DNA of 12,500 nt from Symbiodinium natans (taxonomy: Eukaryota; Sar; Dinophyceae; Suessiales; Symbiodiniaceae): contig CAJNDS010002617.1 of NCBI GenBank assembly GCA_905221605.1, forward strand, positions 270,486 through 282,985, read 5' to 3'. This document shows positions 7,223 to 12,500 of the stretch, in pieces (position 1 is the first letter of the stretch; every line of letters begins with the position of its first letter). The position numbers and the translations under genes are program-made. The notes below the pieces were generated by a model. The model searched no databases, had not been told where the DNA came from, and saw only the letters and a list, made by a program, of their open reading frames with translations.

Positions 7223-7320
7223 GTGATTCATGGTCTGTGGTTCATGGTAGGCTTAGGGTTTAGGGTTTAAGGTTAGGCTGTAGGGTTTCCGGCTTTAACT
7301 ATGCGCCCGTGGTTCATGGT
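7223..7320 (+). repeat. Three copies of GTGRTTCATGGT
   Basis: The 12-mer occurs at 7223, 7237 and 7309, around telomere-like block I (7250-7285). The third copy is separated from the others by the block. This suggests a small duplication that includes heptamers. No function is apparent. Confidence 0.65.
7250..7285 (+). repeat. Short telomere-like block I (TTTAGGG)
   Basis: Four to five TTTAGGG-like heptamers, with TTTAAGG and TGTAGGG variants. Confidence 0.8.
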
Positions 7321-7640
7321 GGCTTTAGGGGTTTAAATCCCTTCCCCCTATTATTAAAACCCCCTCGGTGATACTTCATCCGGATCCGGGGCTAAATTTT
7401 CTTGTGCTAGAGGGTTTCGGGATTTGTTTGGGAGATGTAGCCCCGACAGCCTAAATGCGGCAGTGCTGCTTATTAAGTTTCACTTGAATTGATACTGAGG
7501 TCTTGGAAACCGCTCAACTCCAGCCTCTAATATCTTAGTGACATTGAAGGCCCCCCGGTCCCGAGGGTGGCTCACATCAGGGAGGGGTTTAATCGTCGTC
7601 TGAAGGGAGGTTGCCTGTTTGGGGCCCTTAGTGGTTCCTG
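7321..7640. other. Non-repetitive stretch, no defensible gene
   Basis: Mixed sequence with few heptamers. The minus-strand frame 7908-7480 (142 codons) begins beyond the degenerate block at its right and covers part of it. Its N-terminus (MSLRPTLNPQPSTLARN) is telomere-like DNA in translation, it is Pro/Thr/Lys/Arg-rich with no domain, and a plus-strand frame is open over 7619-7882. I regard it as a chance frame. Confidence 0.45.
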
Positions 7641-7895
7641 TTGGGATTAGGGGTTCACGGTTGAGGGTTGAGGTTTCGGGTTTCTTGCTTCGTCGGCTTA
7701 GGGTTTTTTTGAGGCTGAGGTTAAGGGTTTCCTCTATTTGCTTGTGTGGTTCGCGGTGGGCTTGGCCTTTGCGGTCAGGATTTTGGGGGGAGCGAGCGCA
7801 CGGGCGCGTATCAGGGGGCTTAGGGGGTTTCAGGGGGTTTACGTGGAAGCTTAAGCGATTTCTGGCTAGAGTCGATGGTTGAGGGTTGAGGGTTG
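7641..7895 (+). repeat. Strongly degenerate telomere-like stretch J (TTTAGGG)
   Basis: Scattered GATTAGGGG, GGTTGAGGG, GCTTAGGG, TTAAGGG and TTCAGGG words with the G-rich strand on plus. They are interrupted by non-repeat sequence, so the boundary is soft. Confidence 0.55.
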
Positions 7896-7930
7896 GCCTC
7901 AAAGACAAGATCAGCTCGAGCAGAAGTGTC

Positions 7931-8010
7931 CCTAAACCCCAAACCCCAAACCCCGAACCCCAAACCCCTAAAGCCTACACCCGAAACCCTAAACCCTAAA
8001 CCCTAAACCG
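7931..8010 (-). repeat. Telomere-like block K (CCCTAAA/CCCCAAA)
   Basis: It starts with a run of CCCCAAA variants, then CCTAAAG, CCCGAAA and three perfect CCCTAAA units. Confidence 0.88.
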
Positions 8011-8349
8011 CTGCAGATGCTCTTCGCAAAGGTTTAGAACTACACGGGGGGCGCTTCGGGCTAAGGGCTGAGGACCCAGGGCGAAGAACCCTCCTCAGAT
8101 CTGATGTAGGACCTGCGACTTGTAGTGGCCCCCGAAAATTCAAAAACCCTGAACACAAAGAAACCAGAACCCTTGCAGGAGCTGGATCCCCAAGGTACCA
8201 GCATCTCCTTTGCACTTTCTGGCGGGAGTCGCCGTTCTTTCTTCGGACTTTGAAGGAGGAGGCTTGAACTCATAGGAGGAGATACTCCGAAACCTCCCTC
8301 CTACTTCGGAGCCTCAGATTCGTGGAGAGGCATGTCTAGGGAGCTCAGA
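8011..8349. other. Longest non-telomeric island, no gene recognised
   Basis: About 340 bases with overlapping open frames on the minus strand (8003-8215 and 8061-8273). Neither shows a recognisable motif, and they overlap in different frames. A local inverted repeat CTCCGAA...TTCGGAG lies at 8285-8311. No tRNA or rRNA features are seen. Confidence 0.45.
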
Positions 8350-8375
8350 GTTTAGGGTGTAGGGCGTAGGGGATG
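8350..8375 (+). repeat. Small telomere-like block L
   Basis: TTTAGGG, TGTAGGG and CGTAGGG in a row; three heptamers only. Confidence 0.65.
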
Positions 8376-8507
8376 CTATGACGAATCAGGGCCTCAGGGA
8401 TTTTTGAGGGCACCGCCAGCTTGCAGACTACTCACGTGCTGTGCCGATGGTTGCTGAGGCCTTCCGAGGGGGCACGCAATCGGCCCCTGAGAGCTGCAAA
8501 AACCCTA
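8376..8507. other. Non-repetitive island, no gene seen
   Basis: GC-rich unique sequence leading up to the palindromic element. No open frame of note. Confidence 0.4.
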
Positions 8508-8626
8508 CTTGGAGGTTCATGCGGGTAGTTCTAAATACATCGGGCTATAAGTGCCCTGAACAGGGCCTTCAAGTATACTTACCATACTTGTGACCCCATA
8601 CGTATACGTGCCCATGAACCTCCAAG
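8508..8626. other. Palindrome-rich element with 14-bp terminal inverted repeats
   Basis: CTTGGAGGTTCATG at 8508-8521 is perfectly complementary to CATGAACCTCCAAG at 8613-8626. The ~91 bases between contain three more perfect symmetric elements: GCCCTGAACAGGGC (8553-8566), AAGTATACTT (8571-8580) and ACGTATACGT (8600-8609). The size and ends resemble a miniature inverted-repeat element or a structured non-coding RNA locus. I see no clear target-site duplication, which weakens the transposon reading. Confidence 0.5.
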
Positions 8627-8650
8627 CACAGCATGAGTTTCCCCAATACG

Positions 8651-8696
8651 CCCTAAACCCTAAACCCTAGACCTACACCCTAAACCCTAAATCCTG
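8651..8696 (-). repeat. Telomere-like block M (CCCTAAA)
   Basis: Five to six CCCTAAA heptamers with CCCTAGA and CCTACAC variants. Confidence 0.88.
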
Positions 8697-8778
8697 TTGT
8701 TCTCTCCCGCTCGTAAGGCAACATCGCGTGGACGTCTGCCACGCTGGAGCCGCGAGGCCCATTTGGTGGTGGATCGAA
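8697..8778. other. Short GC-rich island between C and G blocks
   Basis: About 80 bases. One plus-strand frame is open throughout and stops only in the next TTTAGGG block; its peptide includes RQHRVDVCHAGAARPIWWW. At this length an open frame is weak evidence and I recognise no family. Confidence 0.3.
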
Positions 8779-8850
8779 GTTAGGGTTTAGGGTTTAGGGT
8801 TTATTGTTTAGGGTTTAGTGATTAGGGTTTACGGTTTAGGGTTTAGGGTT
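8779..8850 (+). repeat. Telomere-like block N (TTTAGGG)
   Basis: About ten TTTAGGG heptamers with TTTATTG, TTTAGTG and TTTACGG variants. Confidence 0.9.
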
Positions 8851-8985
8851 GGGTGCCGCTCTAACCTGCGCCCTCCGAACCCGAATCGCAAGACCCGAGT
8901 CCCAAACGTGCCGGCCGGTTCACTGGCCGTAGCAGTTGTCTTTAAGAAGCCCGCTACACACTATCCCGCTAATGCCACTGACCAT

Positions 8986-9107
8986 ACCCTAGACCCTCGA
9001 AACCCTAAGCCCTACAAAATCCGAATCCCCACGCCCTAAACCCTAAGCCCGAAACCCGAAACCCTACGCCTAAGCCCTAAGCCCTAAAGCCCAAAATCCT
9101 AAAGCCC
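8986..9107 (-). repeat. Telomere-like block O (CCCTAAA/CCCTAAG)
   Basis: Interrupted CCCTAGA, CCCTAAG, CCCGAAA and CCTAAAG heptamers. The preceding island 8851-8985 is unique with a 73-codon open frame (8818-9039) that starts and ends in telomere-like DNA, so it is not called. Confidence 0.82.
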
Positions 9108-9226
9108 CACCGCGAAGGGTCTCTTCCCTGGCCTTCCCTGACCGCCGCCGCACGTCGCTGCACTGGGCCTGCCCCCGTGCCTTGGAAGCCTCATGAGACT
9201 CGAGTTTCCGGATCTCCCAAAATAGC
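9108..9226. other. GC-rich island between C and G blocks, no gene
   Basis: About 120 bases of GC-rich unique sequence without a recognisable feature. It is flanked by inward C and outward G telomere-like blocks. Confidence 0.4.
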
Positions 9227-9313
9227 GGGTTTAGGGTTTAGGGTTTAGGGTTGAGGGTTCAGGGTTTAGGATTTAGGGTTTAGGATTTGGGGTTTAGGGT
9301 TTAGTTAGGGTTT
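9227..9313 (+). repeat. Telomere-like block P (TTTAGGG)
   Basis: Mostly perfect TTTAGGG with TTGAGGG, TTCAGGG, GATTTAGGG and TTTGGGG variants. It is the last telomere-like block before the GC-rich satellite. Confidence 0.92.
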
Positions 9314-9529
9314 GGCAGCCCAGTGATACCCGTTTCCCTTTTCTTTGGTTCAAGGTTCCCTTATACAGGAACCGCAAAAAAGGTGCCTGAGAATATGGTT
9401 GCTGAGCTACCAATCCGAAGTATGTTTCATGAAGGGGGAGTGTAAGGAGTCGTATCATGGTTTTAAGGTCACCATCGAGCATCATTTGAACAGGCAGAGC
9501 AAACAACTGTTGGGTTTCTTATGCAACCT
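9314..9529. other. AT-balanced unique island before the satellite
   Basis: About 215 bases of markedly less GC-rich, non-repetitive sequence. Frames are open on both strands (plus 9345-9581, minus 9506-9294). The minus frame gives a peptide of ordinary composition (it includes FGLVAQQPYSQAPFLRFLYK). The plus frame ends in the poly-C tract as poly-proline. No known domain is recognised. It could hold a fragment of a gene or transposon, but neither strand is favoured. Confidence 0.35.
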
Positions 9530-9560
9530 CCCCCCCCCCCCCCCCCCCCCCCGCCCCCCG
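9530..9560 (+). repeat. Poly-C tract (23 C, then C-rich) at the satellite edge
   Basis: C23 at 9530-9552 is followed by GCCCCCCG. It lies directly against the first satellite unit, which opens CCCAAAGGGCAGCGAA. It is the second long C run that coincides with a compartment boundary. Confidence 0.88.
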
Positions 9561-9670
9561 CCCAAAGGGCAGCGAAACTGATGCTCATGATGCTCGTTGG
9601 GCGGGCTGCGGCCCAAAGAGCGCCACCCGGCTGATGCTCGTGATGCTCGTTGGTGGGGGGCTGCTACCCG

Positions 9671-9702
9671 AAGCTGATGCTCATACCCAAAGGGCCGCGA
9701 AG
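9671..9702 (+). repeat. Small partial duplication within a satellite unit
   Basis: GAAGCTGATGCTCAT appears at 9670 and again shortly after as GCGAAGCTGATGCTCAT (about 9697), separated by ACCCAAAGGGCC. It looks like a local slippage or gene-conversion scar in the second unit. Confidence 0.7.
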
Positions 9703-10067
9703 CTGATGCTCATGATGTTCGTTGGGCGGGCTGCGGCCCAAAGAGTGCCACCCAGCTGATGCTCGTGATGCTCGCTGGTGGGGGGCTGCTACCCAAAGGG
9801 CAGCGAAGCTGATGCTCATGATGCTCGTTGGGCGGGCTGCGGCCCAAACAGCGCCACCCAGCTGATGCTCGTAATGCTCGCTGGTGGGGGGCTGCTACCC
9901 AAAGGGGCAGTGAAGCTGATGCTCATGATGCTTACTTGGCGGGCTGCGGCCCAAAGAGCGCCACCCAGCTGATGCTCGTGATGCTCGCTGGTGGAGGGCT
10001 GCTACCCAACCCAAAGGGGCAGCGAAGCTGATGCTCATGATGCTCGTTGGGCGGGCTGCGGCCCAAA

Positions 10068-10427
10068 AAGCCTTCGGGTAGCAGCCTCCCCCCACCAGCG
10101 AGCATCACGAGCATCAGCTGGGTGGTGCTCTTTGGGCTGCAGCCTGCCCAACGAGCATCATGAGCATCAGCTTCGCTGCCCTTTGGGTAGCAGCCCCCAC
10201 CAGCCAGCATCACGAGCATCAGCTGGGTGGCGCTCTTTGGGCCGCAGCCTAGTATCAGCTTCGCTGCCCTTTGGGTAGCAGCCCCCCACCAGCGAGCATC
10301 ACGAGCATCAGCTGGGTGGCGCTCTTTGGGCCGCAGCCCGCCCAACGAGCATCATGAGCATCAGCTTCGCTGCCCTTTGGGTAGCAGCCCCCCACCAGCG
10401 AGCATCACGAGCATCAGCTGGGTGGCG
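10068..10427 (-). repeat. Inverted segment inside the 107-bp satellite
   Basis: At about 10068 the plus-strand units (…GGCCCAAA) switch to reverse-complement units (GCCTTCGGGTAGCAGCC…). They run as GAGCATCACGAGCATCAGC and GAGCATCATGAGCATCAGC until GGTGGCG at 10421-10427, where forward units restart with GGGCAGCGAAG. The segment is about 3.3 units long and includes one truncated monomer near 10249-10260. The right junction forms a long hairpin, with arms 10404-10420 and 10436-10452 differing at one base. Confidence 0.92.
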
Positions 10428-11515
10428 GGCAGCGAAGCTGATGCTCATGATGCTCGTTGGGCGGGCTGCGGCCCAAAGAGCGCCACCCAGCTGACGCTCG
10501 TGATCGCTGGTGGGGGGCTGCTACCCCAAGGGGCAGCGAAGCTGATGCTCATGATGCTCGTTTGGCAGGCTGCGGCCCAAAGAGCGCCACCCAGCTGATG
10601 CTCGTGATGCTCGCTGGTGTGGGGCTACTTCCCAAAGGGCAGCGAAGCTGATGCTCATGATGCTCTGCGGCCCAAAGAGCGCCACCCAGCTGATGCTCGT
10701 GATGCTCGCTGGTGGGGGGGCAGCGAAGCTGATGCTCATGATGCTTGTTGGGCTGGCTGCGGCCCAAAGAGTGCCAGCCAGCTGATGCTCGTGATGCTGG
10801 CTGGTGGGGGCTGCTACCCAAAGGGGCAGCGAAGCTGATGCTCATGATGCTCGTTGGGCGGGCATGCTCGCTGGCGGGGGCTACCAAGGGGCAGCGAAGC
10901 TGATGCTCATGATGCTCGTTGGGCGGGCTGCGGCCCAAAGAGCGCCACCCAGCTGATGCTCGTGATGCTCGCTGGTGGGGGGCTGCTACCCGAAGGGGCA
11001 GCGAAGCTGATGCTCATGATGCTCGTTGGGCAGGCTGCGGCCCAAAGAGCGCCACCCAGCTGATGCTCGTGATGCTCGCTGGTGGGGGGCTGTTACCCAA
11101 GGGGCAGCGAATCTGATGCTCATGATGCTCGTTGGGAAGGCTGCGGCCCAAAGAGCGCCACCCAGCTGATGCTCGTGATGCTCCCTGGTGGGGGGCTGCT
11201 ACGCAAAGGGGCAGCGAAGCTGATGCTTATGATGCTCGTTGGGCGGGCTGCGGCCCAAAGAGCGCCACCCAGCTGATGCTCGTGATGCTCGCTGGTGGGG
11301 CTTCTACGAAGGGGCAGCGAAGCTGATGCTCATGATGCTCGTTTGGCGGGCTGCGGCCCAAAGAGCGCCACCCAGCTGATGCTCGTGATGCTCGCTGGTG
11401 AAGTGCTGCAAATCGAAGGGGCAGCGAAGCTGATGCTCATGATGCTCGTTGGGCGGGCTGCGGCCCAAAGAGCGCCACCCAGCTGATGCTCGTGATGCTC
11501 GCTGGTGGGGGGATC

Positions 11516-11527
11516 CTCATGATGCTC
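11516..11527 (+). repeat. Truncated last satellite fragment
   Basis: After monomer B breaks off in GGTGGGGGGATCC, a fragment CTCATGATGCTCC remains before unique sequence begins. The right edge is therefore ragged, unlike the poly-C-bounded left edge. Confidence 0.7.
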
Positions 11528-11834
11528 CCTTGTGTTTAGAGTCCAATATACAGCCCTTCAAGCAACGCACCCTTCAGGTTACTGGGCAACTTGCCTTATG
11601 CACTGCTACGATTGTGTAACTGTACATGTCTTCCCCGGTCTTCCCCTACACCCGAAACCCTATACAACGGGCCTGTATCTAGGGTTGAGGCTCTTGGACC
11701 CTAAGATGGTCGAGAAATCGTCGCCGGATACCGCGCTCACATCCTTGAAAGGGCATCATTAACCTGCTGGTTGGGATCGCGCATCAAAAGGGCCTATTGA
11801 AAGGTTCCGGGTTTGCTTTAAGGCTGGCGTTTGG
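11528..11834. other. Unique stretch right of the satellite, no gene recognised
   Basis: About 300 bases of AT-balanced non-repetitive sequence with a single telomere-like remnant near 11648-11660. A 76-codon plus-strand frame at 11532-11762 has ordinary composition (start MFRVQYTALQATHPSGYW) and crosses the telomere remnant. No domain is recognised, so it is left as an open frame only. Confidence 0.4.
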
Positions 11835-11890
11835 TGTTTCGGGTTTCGGGTTTCGGGTTTAGGGTTTAGGGTTTAGGGTTTAGGATTTAG
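11835..11890 (+). repeat. Telomere-like block Q (TTTCGGG then TTTAGGG)
   Basis: Three TTTCGGG units in a row are followed by four TTTAGGG units and GATTTAGG variants. The shared TTTCGGG variant also occurs in block F. Confidence 0.9.
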
Positions 11891-12094
11891 GATTGAGGTT
11901 CAAGTAATTAGGGTTGCTGAAGCAAAAGTAGGTAGCGAAAGGCGAGTCACATTCTTGGGACCTATGCAGCCTTCTGTCATGCTGATGCGCAGCTAAATCA
12001 AATGTGCCGAATTTTCATCTCTACACCGCAAACTAGTCCACGAGCATCGAGACACTCAACCTGAAAGCCTCTACCCGTAATCCTCAATCCAGAT
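11891..12094. other. Unique island, no gene seen
   Basis: About 200 bases without repeats or a notable open frame. Confidence 0.4.
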
Positions 12095-12150
12095 AACCCT
12101 AAGCCCTAAGCCCTAAGCCCTAAACCCTAAACCCTAAACCCTAAACCCCT
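12095..12150 (-). repeat. Telomere-like block R (CCCTAAG then CCCTAAA)
   Basis: Four CCCTAAG units are followed by four CCCTAAA units; the variant switches once, sharply. Confidence 0.92.
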
Positions 12151-12286
12151 GCCCCAACTCCCGATTTGCTGGAAGTCTGCCTGAGGTGGGCTTGGCCATG
12201 ACAGCTTGGTGAAGAGCTCAGCACCTTTTTTCGCGTGAGGGTTGGCCTAAAATAATGATCCACTTTGAGTTCAGGGCTAAATCCTC
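12151..12286. other. Unique island between two C-oriented blocks
   Basis: About 135 bases, unique, with no feature recognised. Confidence 0.4.
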
Positions 12287-12432
12287 AACCCTAGACCCTA
12301 AACCCTAAACCCTAAACCCCAAACCCCAAACCCTAAACCCTAAACCCTAAACCCTTAACCTTAAACCCTAAACCCTAAACCCCAAACCCTAAACCCTAAA
12401 CAAATGCCCACAAGTGCGCCTAAACCCTGAAC
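12287..12432 (-). repeat. Telomere-like block S (CCCTAAA)
   Basis: About 145 bases of CCCTAAA with CCCCAAA and CCTTAAC variants and a short interruption (ATGCCCACAAGTGCG, about 12404-12418). The remaining 68 bases to the window end are unique. Confidence 0.9.
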
Positions 12433-12500
12433 CCAACATGTGTTGCTTTCGAGCCTTGCTCTTAGTCGCCCACCAAGCTTGGGGGTATTCTGAAGCCTCC

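Larger units (their letters stand above)
9561..11515 (+). repeat. GC-rich 107-bp dimeric satellite array
   Basis: The landmark GCTGATGCTCATGATGCTC recurs at about 9702, 9808, 9915, 10027, 10437, 10541, 10647, 10728, 10834, 10899, 11006, 11112, 11219, 11322 and 11429 on plus. Spacing is mostly 103-112, with deletion variants of 81 and 65. The unit is a dimer. Monomer A (53 bp) starts GCTGATGCTCATGATGCTCG and ends GCGCCACCCA. Monomer B (54 bp) starts GCTGATGCTCGTGATGCTCG and ends GGGGCAGCGAA. Both begin with a doubled TGATGCTCR 9-mer and contain a GCCCAAAG- or ACCCAAAG-like word. As 107 is not a multiple of three, all frames translate into the same repeating peptides, so the many 63-137-codon open frames on both strands are not genes. 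Confidence 0.95.

Noticed and set aside
7480-7908. 142-codon minus-strand frame
   Set aside because: Its N-terminal part is translated telomere-like sequence, composition is Pro/Thr/Lys/Arg-rich without motifs, and the opposite strand is open over much of it.
8508-8626. tRNA or other classical RNA gene
   Set aside because: No cloverleaf, A/B box or rRNA-like sequence could be fitted; only simple inverted repeats are seen.
9778-11486. Many frames of 63-137 codons on both strands over the GC-rich satellite
   Set aside because: A 107-bp period cycles through all three frames, so any stop-free unit gives such frames. The peptides are the same few words in rotation.
9561-11515. CRISPR-like array (regular repeats and spacers)
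   Set aside because: The whole 107-bp unit is conserved, so there are no variable spacers, and the context is eukaryotic.

Overview
This window looks like repeat-dominated nuclear DNA of a eukaryote, probably subtelomeric or heterochromatic. I find no gene I would defend. The strongest clue to origin is the abundance of the heptamer TTTAGGG/CCCTAAA. This telomere type occurs in land plants and many algae, and also in coccidian apicomplexans, chromerids and some dinoflagellates. Interspersed telomere-like heptamers are a known feature of Eimeria chromosomes, so a coccidian or other alveolate/algal genome is a reasonable guess, but the sequence does not fix the lineage.

The layout has four compartments. 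(1) 1-482 is one large, nearly perfect AT-rich palindrome built from ATTTAAATT-type units, small TCCGAAA...TTTCGGA hairpins and G/C homopolymer runs. (2) 508-5275 is a complex repeat of about 2.2 kb, present as two full tandem copies (508-2757 and 2758-4935) and a third, internally deleted copy (4936-5275). Each full copy holds three related polypyrimidine modules, a doubled 117-bp element, five units of a ~191-bp satellite carrying (GA)n tracts and a hairpin, and an inverted copy of the 117-bp element. (3) 5319-9313 opens with a 19-nt poly-C run. It then holds at least 16 blocks of telomere-like heptamers whose orientation switches again and again along the strand, separated by short GC-rich non-repetitive islands. 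One junction (6232-6243) is an exact head-to-head telomere-like fusion. (4) 9561-11527 follows a 23-nt poly-C run and is a GC-rich satellite with a 107-bp dimeric unit (53 + 54 bp monomers); a segment of about 360 bp inside it is inverted. From 11528 to the end, telomere-like blocks and islands resume.

The most interesting link is between compartments 2 and 4. The AT-balanced 191-bp satellite and the GC-rich 107-bp satellite are otherwise unlike, yet both carry the core ACCCAGCTGATGCTCRTGAT. That suggests a common origin or a conserved binding or recombination site. Open reading frames here are by-products of repeat periodicity: peptides repeat because the DNA repeats, and frames are open on both strands. 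A few short islands in the telomere-like region are open and of coding-like composition, and may be captured gene fragments; I list these at low confidence.
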